A stretch of 35,185 nt of DNA from NCBI RefSeq assembly GCF_002234405.1, contig NZ_NMQT01000063.1, positions 1 to 35,185 of the forward strand, read 5' to 3'. This document shows, piece after piece, positions 15,151 through 23,467 of this stretch. This DNA comes from Amycolatopsis thailandensis (lineage in GTDB: Bacteria > Actinomycetota > Actinomycetes > Mycobacteriales > Pseudonocardiaceae). The position numbers and the translations under genes are program-made. Each line of letters opens with the position of its first letter. Position 1 is the first letter of the stretch. The notes beneath the pieces were generated by a model. It worked only from the letters and a program-made list of their open reading frames with translations, searched no databases and was not told the DNA's origin.

Positions 15151-15794
15151 CGAGGGTGGTCACCAGGGCATCGGGGTCGAGGGCGGCGAGAGTCCGGCGC
15201 TTGGCGGGCGTCGTCGCGAGAGCGACCGAAGCGACTCCGGCGGCGCGAGCGGCCAGGACGTCAGCGGCCGAGTCCCCGATCATCACGCACTGGCGAGGCG
15301 AAGTGCCGAGAGCCTTCACAGCGGCGTCGAGGAGTGCCGGATGAGGCTGAAGGCGCGCGGGGTCGCTCGTCGTCCGGGCGCTGATCCGGCGGACGTCCTC
15401 GGCGAGTTCGTGCAGCCCTAGGAAGGACCTGACCGCGTCGACGGAGTTGTTGCTGACGATCGTCACCGCGAGTGAACCCTTGCGCGCTCCACTCGCGGAG
15501 CACCTCCGCGGCGCCGGGAGCCGGCGAAACCTGCGCGACGGCCTCGCCTTCCAACCGGCCGAGCTGCCGCTCCACGACATACGCGGCGTTCGGACCGCAC
15601 GAGGCCGCGAACCGGAGCACGTCGAACGGATCGGCGGACGTTCTTACTTCCGCGGGCAGATCGGGTTCGACGAGACGCTTGAGCCTGTCCGCCACCTCGC
15701 TCGCCGGAAACCTGGCGAACACGTCGCACACCGGACCGTCGAAGTCGAGGAAGACGTGGTCCTTCTCCCGCAGAAGCTCCTTCGCCCCAGTCAT
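15128..15794 (-). pseudogene. HAD-superfamily phosphatase with internal frameshift
   Basis: The protein reads correctly in two frames. Residues 1-~110 from ATG 15794 carry HAD motif I, FLDFDGPVCD. After VLREWSAQGF the frame breaks near 15470-15478, and the other frame continues with LAVTIVSNNS (motif II), a conserved lysine region and MIGDSAADVLAARAAGV (motif III), ending DLRLAP. One extra base or two missing bases explain it. The gene is either a recent pseudogene or a sequencing error. The family hydrolyses small phosphate esters; the substrate is unknown. Its C-terminus and stop are repeat-derived. Confidence 0.8.
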
Positions 15795-15810
15795 GCCCCC
15801 ACCTTGCCAC

Positions 15811-15842
15811 CGACCTGCGTTTAGCCCCCTAATCGCGATCTG
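15811..15842. repeat. Palindromic repeat between HAD gene and amidase
   Basis: CGACCTGCGTTTAGCC, then CCCTAATCGCGATCTG: the reverse orientation of the AGATCGCGATTAGGGGG-type copy. It lies between the divergent HAD and amidase starts, so it cannot terminate either gene; a promoter-side location is unusual for this family in the window. Confidence 0.8.
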
Positions 15843-15936
15843 CGGGGACCTTACGGAAGAGGCGGGTTTCTGGTTAGGTTCCGACCATTGGGGTCGGTCC
15901 TGTTCAGCCAGACCTAGTCACTGGGGGTATACGCCC

Positions 15937-17832
15937 ATGCCGCGTCCCTTCCGTCCCGTCACCCTCGAGCCGCTCCGGCGCCGGTCCAAACGGACCGCCG
16001 GGCTCGCGGTCCTCTCTCTCGCCGCCGGGCTCCTCGCCGCCGTCCCTGCCGAAGCCGCTCCGGCGGATCAGCAGCGCCAACGCGACTTCGCGGCCGCCGC
16101 GCGGGAATTCGGCGTCCCCGAGCACGTCCTGCTCGGCGTCTCTTTCCTGGAGTCGCGCTGGGACTTCAACGCCGGCACCCCGAGCACGTCCGCCGGTTAC
16201 GGCCCGATGCACCTGACCGACCTGCGCGAAGCGGGCGCAGGCACGCATCACGACGAAGGCGGGGAGGACCCACGCGGCGACGAAGCCCGCCAGCCGAAGC
16301 TCCCTGTGACCCCGGCACCGAAGCCGCCTCCCCCAGGTCTCCAGACCATCGACGAGGCGGCCGCGCTGATCGGCCAGAACGTCAAGACGCTGCGTACGGA
16401 CACCACGCAGAACATCCGCGGCGGCGCCGCTCTGCTGGCGAAGTACCAGCGCGAAGCCGGCGACTGGCACGCCGCCGTCGCGCGCTACAGCGGCGCGAAG
16501 GACGAAGCGGGAGCCCGCTCCTTCGCCGACGAAGTCTTCGACACCATCTCCAAGGGCGTCAGCCGTAAGACCGACGACGGCCAGAACGTCACCCTCGCCG
16601 CCACGCCGGTGAGCCCCGCACGCGCACAGACCGAAGACGCCAAGACCGAGTGCCCGAAGAAGGTCTCGTGCCTTTCGGTCCCGGCGCCGTACCAGGAGCT
16701 GCCGAACAACGACTACGGCAACCACGACAAGGCGGACCGGCCGAAGAGCCAGAAGGTCGAATACATCGTCATCCACGACACCGAGGGCTACTGGGACACG
16801 GCGATGGACCTGGTCCGGGACCCGACGTACGTGAGCTGGCACTACACGATCCGCTCGTCCGACGGCCAGATCGCGCAGCACGTGCCGACCAAGGACGTCG
16901 CCTGGCACGCGGGCAACTGGTACGTCAACGCGAAGTCCGTCGGCATCGAGCACGAGGGCTTCGCCGCGAAGGGCACTTGGTACACGGAGGCGATGTACCG
17001 CACCTCCGCGAAGCTCGTCGGCTACCTCGCGCGGAAGTACGACGTCCCGCTCGACCGCGCGCACATCATCGGCCACGACAACGTCCCGGGCACGATCCCG
17101 TCGACCATCAAGGGCATGCACTGGGATCCGGGCCCGTACTGGGACTGGTCGCACTACTTCGACCTGATGGGCGCACCACTGACCGGCTTCGGCCGTCCAG
17201 GTTCGCCGCTGGTGACCATCACGCCGGACTTCGCCACGAACCGGCCCGCGTTCACCGGCTGCGAGGGCGGCGGAAAGCCCTGCCCGGCGAGGGGGTCCGG
17301 TTCGGTGGTGCTGCGCAGCGAGCCGAACGACGCGGCGCCGCTGCTCAAGGACATCGGCCTGCGCCCGGACGGTTCGGCCAGCACGATGGACGTCTCCGAC
17401 ATCGGCAGCCGGGCGGAGACCGGCCAGCGGTACGTGGTCGCCGAGCGGCGCGACGGCTGGACGGCGATCTGGTATCTCGGCCAGAAGGGCTGGTTCCGCG
17501 ACGCACGCGCGACGAGCCCGGCGTTCGGCCTGGTCGTGACGCCGAAGCCCGGTCTGGCGACCGTCCCGGTGTTCGGGCGCGCGTACCCCGAGGCGGAGGC
17601 GTATCCGGCGAACGTGCCGGTGCAGCAGGTCGTGCCGCTGCCGTACACGTTCTCGGCCGGACAGCGGTACTCCCTCGGCAACGTGGTCGGCTCCGAGTAC
17701 TTCTCGGCGACGACGTTCGACCCGGCGAACCATGTGGTCGTGAAGGGCAAGACGCGGTACGTGCAGATCCAGTTCGGGCACCGCATCGCCTTCGTGAAGG
17801 CGGACGACGTCCGGATCCTGCCCGCCTTCTGA
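15937..17832 (+). CDS. Secreted N-acetylmuramoyl-L-alanine amidase, two-domain cell-wall hydrolase
   Basis: A 631-aa exported protein. Residues 1-40 are a signal peptide with a twin-arginine-like basic start (RRRSKRT) ending AEAA. Residues ~45-205 resemble a lytic-transglycosylase fold with E72 in GVSFLESRW, split by a charged proline-rich insert (103-135). Residues ~270-410 form an AmpD/Amidase_2 domain: VEYIVIH280, GH380, D397-PG are the expected zinc ligands. The C-terminal ~200 residues contain SH3-like repeats that may bind wall. It cleaves the amide between muramic acid and the stem peptide. The ATG at 15937 was chosen because it opens the signal peptide; earlier in-frame sequence overlaps the HAD gene. 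Confidence 0.9.
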   Translation: MPRPFRPVTLEPLRRRSKRTAGLAVLSLAAGLLAAVPAEAAPADQQRQRDFAAAAREFGVPEHVLLGVSFLESRWDFNAGTPSTSAGYGPMHLTDLREAGAGTHHDEGGEDPRGDEARQPKLPVTPAPKPPPPGLQTIDEAAALIGQNVKTLRTDTTQNIRGGAALLAKYQREAGDWHAAVARYSGAKDEAGARSFADEVFDTISKGVSRKTDDGQNVTLAATPVSPARAQTEDAKTECPKKVSCLSVPAPYQELPNNDYGNHDKADRPKSQKVEYIVIHDTEGYWDTAMDLVRDPTYVSWHYTIRSSDGQIAQHVPTKDVAWHAGNWYVNAKSVGIEHEGFAAKGTWYTEAMYRTSAKLVGYLARKYDVPLDRAHIIGHDNVPGTIPSTIKGMHWDPGPYWDWSHYFDLMGAPLTGFGRPGSPLVTITPDFATNRPAFTGCEGGGKPCPARGSGSVVLRSEPNDAAPLLKDIGLRPDGSASTMDVSDIGSRAETGQRYVVAERRDGWTAIWYLGQKGWFRDARATSPAFGLVVTPKPGLATVPVFGRAYPEAEAYPANVPVQQVVPLPYTFSAGQRYSLGNVVGSEYFSATTFDPANHVVVKGKTRYVQIQFGHRIAFVKADDVRILPAF

Positions 17833-17840
17833 CCCAGCGC

Positions 17841-17874
17841 CCGGATCGCGTTTAGCGGGCTAAACGCGATCCGG
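17841..17874. repeat. Perfect palindromic repeat between convergent genes
   Basis: A perfect 34-bp palindrome: CCGGATCGCGTTTAGC, central GG, GCTAAACGCGATCCGG. It lies 8 bp after the amidase stop and 7 bp before the minus-strand end of the glycosyltransferase gene. A bidirectional terminator is the simplest reading. Confidence 0.88.
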
Positions 17875-17881
17875 GCGCGGG

Positions 17882-19270
17882 TCAGGAGTCCAGGGCGACC
17901 TTGACGCCGGGGGCGTGCTCGGTGTTCCGCCGCGTCTTCGACCAGCCGTTCCGGCCGCGGACAAGGCGGAACAGCGCCCGCCACGACGTGATGTAGAACG
18001 TGTAGATGTAGAGCGCGTAGGCGAAGCCCATCCCGAGCCCGCGCAGGAGATTGCGGCTCTTCAGGCATTTGAACTGATAGATCGGGCCCCACACGATGAA
18101 CGGCAGCAGCCCGAACGAACCGTAGATCGCGAACAGGATCCACGCGCCGTCGTCGGCGAACCACGTCCACACCTGCGCCGGATCCCCCGCGGTGCTGAAC
18201 AGCAGCAGGATGAACGGGATCGGGTACAGCAGCGAGCCGAGCAGCTGCATCCACGGCTGCGCGAGGTAGTACATCATCTCCGCCGCGCCCAGCGTGCTCA
18301 CGTGCGGCGAATCCCAGATCCGCCGCAGATACCGCGAACACTGCATCGTGCCCTGGCCCCACCGCGTGCGCTGCACCAGGAAGCGCCGGAGGCTGTACAG
18401 ACCTTCTTGCTTCACATGGGAATCCGGGGTGTACCCGGTCCGCCAGCCCGCTGTCAGCAGGTGCACGCCGAGTTCGAAATCCTCCAGCAGCGAACCGCGC
18501 CACGGATGTTCGTCGTCCCCGGCGATCGAGTCCAAAGCGGACAGCCGGGTGAACTGACCGTTGCCGCCCATGGAGATCGTGCCGGTGAACCCGCGCGAGG
18601 TCTGGATCGCCGCGATGGCCGTGCGGAACTCGAGATCCTGCATCTGGGCCAGCTTCAGCCCGAAAGCGCGGGAGAACCAGTTCTTCCCCGGTGGCCGGGT
18701 GTCGGCGTTGCCCATCCAGACGTCGAGTTGCACCGCGCCGATGGTCTCGTCGCCGAACAGATGGTCCGCGGCGCACACTTCGAGGCAGTTCTCCGCCGGA
18801 CGGCCGTCCGCGTCGACGACCACGACGACGACGTCGTCACGGCTCGCGTCGGGACCCATCCAGAAGTTGAGCGCCTGGTAGGCGGCGTTGAGCGCGTCGC
18901 CCTTGCCCGTCCTCGCCTCCGGACGGCGCCGGGGCACGAGGTGCAGGTACGGGTCGTAGCCGCCGTTGCGCCGCCAGATCGACTTGACGACCCGGGCGGT
19001 GCGGTCCTCGGAGTCGTCGTCGACGACCCAGACGTGCGCGTGCCGGAACGTCGAACGCAGGTACCGCACCGTTTCGCGGATGACGGTCTGCTCGTCCCGG
19101 CACGGGACGAAGAAGTGCCAGGTGAAGTCGGCGGCGTCGCCGACGGGCGCGGGTTTGCGCCGCAGGTACGGCACGACGATCACGACCACGTACACGATGA
19201 ACGCGACGCTCATGGTGAGCGCGAACGCCTGGGTGATCGCGAGCAGGATCTTGATCGAACCGGCGCCCAT
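17882..19270 (-). CDS. Processive GT2 glycosyltransferase (exopolysaccharide synthase-like)
   Basis: A 462-aa membrane glycosyltransferase of the cellulose/hyaluronan synthase type. An N-terminal transmembrane helix (15-35) precedes the GT-A domain: VVDDDSED (82-89), DAD 153-155, ED 263-264 and QRTRW 300-304 are the D, DxD, ED and QxxRW signatures of processive enzymes. Three or so C-terminal helices (~330-430) would form the export channel. It probably polymerises a UDP-sugar and extrudes the chain. The ATG at 19270 overlaps the exosortase stop (TGATG), so the two are co-translated. The linked UDP-GlcNAc epimerase suggests HexNAc-type substrates; this is inference. Confidence 0.9.
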   Translation of the reverse strand: MGAGSIKILLAITQAFALTMSVAFIVYVVVIVVPYLRRKPAPVGDAADFTWHFFVPCRDEQTVIRETVRYLRSTFRHAHVWVVDDDSEDRTARVVKSIWRRNGGYDPYLHLVPRRRPEARTGKGDALNAAYQALNFWMGPDASRDDVVVVVVDADGRPAENCLEVCAADHLFGDETIGAVQLDVWMGNADTRPPGKNWFSRAFGLKLAQMQDLEFRTAIAAIQTSRGFTGTISMGGNGQFTRLSALDSIAGDDEHPWRGSLLEDFELGVHLLTAGWRTGYTPDSHVKQEGLYSLRRFLVQRTRWGQGTMQCSRYLRRIWDSPHVSTLGAAEMMYYLAQPWMQLLGSLLYPIPFILLLFSTAGDPAQVWTWFADDGAWILFAIYGSFGLLPFIVWGPIYQFKCLKSRNLLRGLGMGFAYALYIYTFYITSWRALFRLVRGRNGWSKTRRNTEHAPGVKVALDS

Positions 19271-19824
19271 CAGGCGGCCTCGCGCGCGGCCCGGGGCTTC
19301 CGGGTGCCCAGCCAGACGAACAGCACGAGGGCGACCGCGCCGCCGAGGACGCTGACCATCGAACCGAGCAGGGTGTGACCCCAGTAATAACCTTCGTCCA
19401 CCCCGAGCCAGTTCACCAGGCCGACGATCGCCAAAACCCTCATCTGATTGACAAGAATGACCACCGCCGCCGAAATGGCCAACGAGAAGAACAACCTCTT
19501 CGCATTCCCTGGGCGGAAATACAACATGACCGCTGTCACCAACAACAAGGGCAGCAACATGAATGCCGAAGAGCATTCCGGCGTCATTCGTAACCCGAGT
19601 GGAGTATCGCCCGACAACCCAAAGTAGACAGTCTCGCGTTCGCCCGCAACGAAGACACCCGATGTGGTGATAACCCTCAGTATCAGTCCCGAAAGCTGCA
19701 CTTCGAACACCCGATACAGGCGTTCGGCCAGCACCAGGCCGATCGCGAAGGCGATCACCGCCAGCACCGCCATACGCAGCGGAAACCGACTTGAGCTCGG
19801 CAAGGGAGCGCTCGCAACGGCCAC
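19270..19824 (-). CDS. Exosortase/archaeosortase-family transpeptidase
   Basis: A 184-aa polytopic membrane protein with about five hydrophobic segments. The three catalytic residues of exosortases are in order and context: C84 in MTPECSSAF, R129 in VNQMRVLAI and H150 in YYWGHTLLGS. Family knowledge: exosortases cut C-terminal anchor signals and are often linked to exopolysaccharide genes. The divergently transcribed gene at 20202 encodes a matching substrate. It looks like the compact actinobacterial type (exosortase P). The ATG at 19824 is followed by a short basic N-terminus before the first helix. Confidence 0.88.
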   Translation of the reverse strand: MAVASAPLPSSSRFPLRMAVLAVIAFAIGLVLAERLYRVFEVQLSGLILRVITTSGVFVAGERETVYFGLSGDTPLGLRMTPECSSAFMLLPLLLVTAVMLYFRPGNAKRLFFSLAISAAVVILVNQMRVLAIVGLVNWLGVDEGYYWGHTLLGSMVSVLGGAVALVLFVWLGTRKPRAAREAA

Positions 19825-20201
19825 GATGACCCTCTCAGGAAAGGCGCAGCAGACGACGGGGTTCAGCGAAGCGGACAGGGACCTCGCCGACGAGGGTAAG
19901 TCAGCGAGAACCGGTCCTTTCGACCGGGGTTCGCATTGACAATCTGATCATGACGCCTTTCGGCACGATCGTGGAGAAACTGACTAGGCCGAAAGAGTGA
20001 CTTCTTCGGTGACCTGCGGCAAAGGACCGAAACTCCACCTGATCCGGTGATCCTCGCAGTTTCTTGTTCAATTTGGGAAACACTCGGCGATAGACGATCC
20101 GCGAGCCGAGTCAGGCCAGCTGAGGATTCGTCCGCATCGGTTGCGCCCACGTGCCGACCGCAGATGAAAGAAAACCCCCACGAATCAATTCGGAGGACCA
20201 G
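19825..20201. promoter_or_regulatory. Divergent regulatory region of exosortase and its substrate
   Basis: 377 bp between divergent genes, AT-richer than the coding DNA and without a credible gene. It contains an inverted repeat CTTTCGGC (19957-19964)/GCCGAAAG (19988-19995), arms 23 bp apart, which could be an operator or leader hairpin. Both promoters must lie here, so the protease and its substrate can be co-regulated. Confidence 0.45.
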
Positions 20202-20978
20202 TTGAAGAACACGCACCTCTTGCGACGAGGCGGACTGCTCGCCGCTGTGGTGGCGAGCGTGGCTCTCGCCGGTGCGGCGCCCGCCTCGGCGGCCCCCGGT
20301 GACGGCTCCGCGTATGGCGTCAAGGTCGATGTGAAACTCCTCGGCCTCGACGCGGTGAAGGCCGGACCGCTCGCCGAAGCGAAGACCTCAGGGCCGACCA
20401 CCAACAGCCTCGCGAAGGCGGATCTCACCGGGATTCTCACCGCCGGCGCGATCAACACCGAAGCCAAGCGGGACGACAACTCCGGCGCCGTGACCGCCAA
20501 GGCCAGCACCGCCGATGTCGGTTTGCCGCTGCTCAAGGGTGCCCTCGGCACGGTCGGCGCCAAGGCCGTCGAAGCCACCTGCACCGCGACCCAGAAGGGT
20601 GTGCAGGGCGCGACGAACCTCGTCGGGGCGAACCTCGGCAGCGCGGGCGCCGTCGACTCCACTCCCGCACCGAACACTCAGGTCAAGGTCGGTCTCGGCG
20701 CCATCAACGTCGCGACGATCATCCTGAACGAGCAGATCAAGAACAGTGACGGCAGCCTGACGGTCAACGCGATCCACGTGAAGTTGGCCGGCGACGCGCT
20801 CACGCCGATCGGCTCCGGCGACGTGATCGTCTCGTCGGCCACCTGTGGTCCGGCCGGTCTGCCCGTGCCGCTCGCGTCGGGTGCCGGCCTGTGGATCGGT
20901 CTCGGCCTGCTCGGTGCCGTCGCCATCCCGGTCGGGATCCGAGTCGTGCGCGGACGTCGCCCGGCGACCAGCGCCTGA
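20202..20978 (+). CDS. Exosortase substrate, choice-of-anchor P-like surface protein
   Basis: A 258-aa exported protein. TTG 20202 is chosen because GGAGG lies 5 bases upstream. A signal peptide (KNTHLLRRGGLLAAVV to ASAA, residues 1-~31) is followed by a beta-rich body of ~180 residues starting AYGVKVDVKLLG. The C-terminal sorting signal has PVPLASG, a hydrophobic helix (~232-250) and a basic RGRRPATSA tail, which an exosortase would cleave. Two cysteines (TCTAT, ATCGP) could form a disulfide. The AYG-start beta domain resembles, from memory, the choice-of-anchor P family of actinobacteria. Divergent from its presumed exosortase. Confidence 0.82.
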   Translation: MKNTHLLRRGGLLAAVVASVALAGAAPASAAPGDGSAYGVKVDVKLLGLDAVKAGPLAEAKTSGPTTNSLAKADLTGILTAGAINTEAKRDDNSGAVTAKASTADVGLPLLKGALGTVGAKAVEATCTATQKGVQGATNLVGANLGSAGAVDSTPAPNTQVKVGLGAINVATIILNEQIKNSDGSLTVNAIHVKLAGDALTPIGSGDVIVSSATCGPAGLPVPLASGAGLWIGLGLLGAVAIPVGIRVVRGRRPATSA

Positions 20979-20999
20979 TCAGGATCAGGTGAGGTCGAG

Positions 21000-21179
21000 A
21001 TGTACAAGTTGCCTGGCGCCGGAGTCGGCGTCGCCGGTGGCGGGGTGGGTGCCCTCGCCGCCACCGGTGCCGATGTCGGCTGGTGGCTGGCGGTCGGCGT
21101 GATCCTGCTGGTTCTGGGAACCATCGCGGTCATCGCCGGCTACCGCCGCACGAAACGGCTCGGCCGGACCGGAAGCTGA
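21000..21179 (+). CDS. 59-aa peptide with LAxTG sortase signal
   Basis: ATG 21000 with AGGTGAGG upstream, stop TGA 21177-21179. The peptide has a glycine/valine-rich N-terminus (KLPGAGVGVAGGG), then LAATGADVGWW, a hydrophobic helix and the positive tail GYRRTKRLGR. LAxTG plus helix plus basic tail is the recognition signal of class E sortases in actinomycetes. No separate signal peptide is evident, so the N-terminus itself must insert. It lies 21 bp after the exosortase substrate in the same operon, so two different anchoring systems may meet here. Confidence 0.7.
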   Translation: MYKLPGAGVGVAGGGVGALAATGADVGWWLAVGVILLVLGTIAVIAGYRRTKRLGRTGS

Positions 21180-21184
21180 CAGAT

Positions 21185-21239
21185 CGGCCGCCGGCGTGGA
21201 CCCCTTGCACGCCGGCGGCCGCCACCCGCGTTTTGCGGG
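21185..21239 (+). terminator. Tandem terminator hairpins after the surface-protein operon
   Basis: A perfect 14-bp stem (21185-21198/21208-21221) with a 9-nt loop, then CCCGC-GTTTT-GCGGG (21225-21239). They start 5 bases after the 59-aa gene stop and end 12 bases before the epimerase start, which suggests that the epimerase is separately controlled or reads through. Confidence 0.8.
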
Positions 21240-21251
21240 ACACTCGAAATC

Positions 21252-22424
21252 GTGGACGAGGAGCGCCAACGCGTGGACGTGATGTTGCTGGCCGGGACCC
21301 GGCCGGAGGCGGTCAAGCTCGCTCCGCTGGCACTGGCGCTGGCGGAGCACCCTCACCTGCGGCCCTTCGTCGTCCATAGTGGACAGCACCAGGGCATGGT
21401 CGAGCAGGCGCTGATCCCGTTCGGCCTGCCTGTCGACGCCTGGCTCGACACCCCGCCCAGGACCACCGGCACCCAGGCGGAACTGGTTTCCGGGCTGCTC
21501 CCGGCGCTCGACCAGGTGCTGCGCCGGGTCGCCCCGGCGGCGATCGTCGTCCAAGGTGACACGACGACGGGACTGGCGGGCGCGCTAGCGGCGTTCTGGC
21601 TGGGCATCCCGGTGGTGCACCTGGAAGCGGGGCTGCGCACGCACGATCTCGCCGCGCCGTTCCCCGAAGAGGGCACCCGGCAGATGATCTCGCGCGTCGC
21701 CGCCCTGCATCTCGCGCCGACACCGGGCGCCGCGGCCGCACTGCGCACGGAAGGTGTTCCACGCCAACGGATCGCGGTCACCGGCAACACCGTCGTCGAC
21801 GCCGTGATCGCGATCGCCGAGCGTGATCTCCCGGCGCGGGACACCGCGCTGGCTCTGCTGGAGATGGAGATTTCCGAAGCGGGCGAACGTCTCGTCCTCG
21901 TGACTTCGCACCGGCGGGAGTCCTGGGGTGAGCCGCTGAGCCGCACGCTCGCGGCCATCGAACTGATCGTCGCCGAGCACAGCGACGTCCAGGTGTTGTT
22001 CCCGGTGCATCCCAATCCGGCCGTGCGGGAGCAGGTCGTGACCGCGCTCGGCGGGACGCCGCGGGTGACGATCACCGAGCCGCTCGAGTATCCCGATCTC
22101 GTACGCGCGCTGCGGCTGGCCGAGCTCGTCCTGACCGATTCCGGTGGTATCCAAGAGGAAGCGCCGACCTTCGGCACTCCCGTCCTCGTGCTTCGCGACG
22201 TCACCGAACGACGTGAGGCGATCGAGGCGGGCTGCGCCTGGCTGGTCGGGACGGACACCGGTCTCATCGCCGACACCGCGGCGAAGATCCTGCGCGGTGA
22301 CTTCCATCCGACGCACGCCGGAAACCCTTATGGCGACGGCAATGCCGCCGCCTTGTCGGTGGCGGCGCTGGAAGAGCTGCTCAATCTCGCCCCGGCGCCG
22401 CGCACCGCCGCCGAATCGCGCTAG
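21252..22424 (+). CDS. wecB: UDP-N-acetylglucosamine 2-epimerase (non-hydrolysing)
   Basis: A 390-aa cytoplasmic enzyme that interconverts UDP-GlcNAc and UDP-ManNAc. Family motifs: GTRPEAVKLAP near residue 15, QGDTTTGLAGALAAF, HLEAGLRTHD, PFPEEGTRQ, GNTVVDA, TSHRRESWG and DSGGIQEEAPTFGTPVLVLR. The GTG start at 21252 lies directly after the tandem hairpins. UDP-ManNAc would feed a surface polysaccharide, in keeping with the nearby GT2 synthase. It converges on tsaD and shares a CTAG stop overlap with it. Confidence 0.93.
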   Translation: MDEERQRVDVMLLAGTRPEAVKLAPLALALAEHPHLRPFVVHSGQHQGMVEQALIPFGLPVDAWLDTPPRTTGTQAELVSGLLPALDQVLRRVAPAAIVVQGDTTTGLAGALAAFWLGIPVVHLEAGLRTHDLAAPFPEEGTRQMISRVAALHLAPTPGAAAALRTEGVPRQRIAVTGNTVVDAVIAIAERDLPARDTALALLEMEISEAGERLVLVTSHRRESWGEPLSRTLAAIELIVAEHSDVQVLFPVHPNPAVREQVVTALGGTPRVTITEPLEYPDLVRALRLAELVLTDSGGIQEEAPTFGTPVLVLRDVTERREAIEAGCAWLVGTDTGLIADTAAKILRGDFHPTHAGNPYGDGNAAALSVAALEELLNLAPAPRTAAESR

Positions 22425-23467
22425 ATCGAGACGATCTGGACCGGCAGCGCCGGATTCGCCGAGAAGTCGAGCGACGCCCGCGGCCGTCCGGCGGCGACCA
22501 CGTGCGCACCGAGCGCGGCGATCATCGCGCCGTTGTCCGTGCACAGCCGCGGTCGCGGGACCCGCAGCGTGATCCCGGCTTCCGCACAGCGCTCGGCGGC
22601 GAGTTCGGACAGCCGCGAATTCGCCGCCACGCCACCGGAGATCACCAGCGTGTCCACGCCGTGTTCCTTGGCCGCACGGATCGCCTTCATCGTGAGCACG
22701 TCGGCGACGGCCTCCTGGAACGACGCGGCGACGTCGTCGACGGGGATCTCCTCACCGCGGCGCTCCGCGCCTTCGACCCAGCGCGCGACAGCGGTTTTCA
22801 AACCGGAGAAGGAGAAATCGAACTTGGCGTCACGCGGTCCGGTCATGCCGCGGGGAAACGCGATGGCCGCGCCGTCTCCGTTCTTGGCGGCCTTGTCGAT
22901 GGGCGGGCCGCCGGGATACGGCAGGCCGAGGACGCGGGCGACCTTGTCGTAGGCCTCGCCGGCGGCGTCGTCCACAGTGGACCCGAGTTCGGTGATCTCG
23001 GACGCGATGTCGTCCACCAGCAGCAATTGCGTGTGCCCGCCCGAGACGAGCAGGGCGAGGCAGCGCTCCGGCAACGGGCCGTGCTGAAGCGTGTCGACGG
23101 CGATGTGCCCGGCCAGGTGATTGACTCCGTAGAGCGGGATGTCGAGCGCCGCGGCGTACGCCTTGGCAGCGGCGACGCCGACCAGGAGCGCGCCGGCGAG
23201 ACCGGGCCCGGCGGTCACCGCGATGGCGTCCACATCGGACAGTTTCAGCCCGGCCTTCTCGAAGGCCCGCTCGACCGTCGGGACCATCGCCTCCAGGTGC
23301 GCGCGGCTCGCGACCTCGGGCACGACACCGCCGAAGCGGGCATGCTGGTCGACGCTGGAGGCGACCTCGTCGGCGAGGAGTTCGACCGTGTCGTCGTCGT
23401 GCAGGCGGACGAGACCGACGCCGGTCTCGTCGCACGAACTCTCGATGCCCATGATGATGCGCGGCAT
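22421..23467 (-). CDS. tsaD: tRNA N6-threonylcarbamoyladenosine transferase TsaD
   Basis: A 348-aa Kae1/Qri7 family enzyme that transfers the threonylcarbamoyl group to A37 of ANN-decoding tRNAs together with TsaB and TsaE. Metal ligands H117 and H121 (VNHLAGHIA) and the ASKHA-type motifs IESSCDETG, SGGHTQLLLV and TDNGAMIAALG are present. The ATG overlaps the rimI stop (TGATG). In other actinobacteria groES follows; here a surface-gene block and the AICE now lie between them. Confidence 0.97.
   Translation of the reverse strand: MPRIIMGIESSCDETGVGLVRLHDDDTVELLADEVASSVDQHARFGGVVPEVASRAHLEAMVPTVERAFEKAGLKLSDVDAIAVTAGPGLAGALLVGVAAAKAYAAALDIPLYGVNHLAGHIAVDTLQHGPLPERCLALLVSGGHTQLLLVDDIASEITELGSTVDDAAGEAYDKVARVLGLPYPGGPPIDKAAKNGDGAAIAFPRGMTGPRDAKFDFSFSGLKTAVARWVEGAERRGEEIPVDDVAASFQEAVADVLTMKAIRAAKEHGVDTLVISGGVAANSRLSELAAERCAEAGITLRVPRPRLCTDNGAMIAALGAHVVAAGRPRASLDFSANPALPVQIVSI

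Noticed and set aside
15881..15897. Small hairpin (CCGACC/GGTCGG) before the amidase as a c-di-AMP riboswitch
   Set aside because: Wall hydrolases of actinomycetes often have such riboswitches, but only a 6-bp stem is visible and the leader is too short.
15904..17781. 625-aa minus-strand frame opposite the amidase gene
   Set aside because: Arg/Val-rich antisense shadow; the plus-strand amidase motifs are unambiguous.
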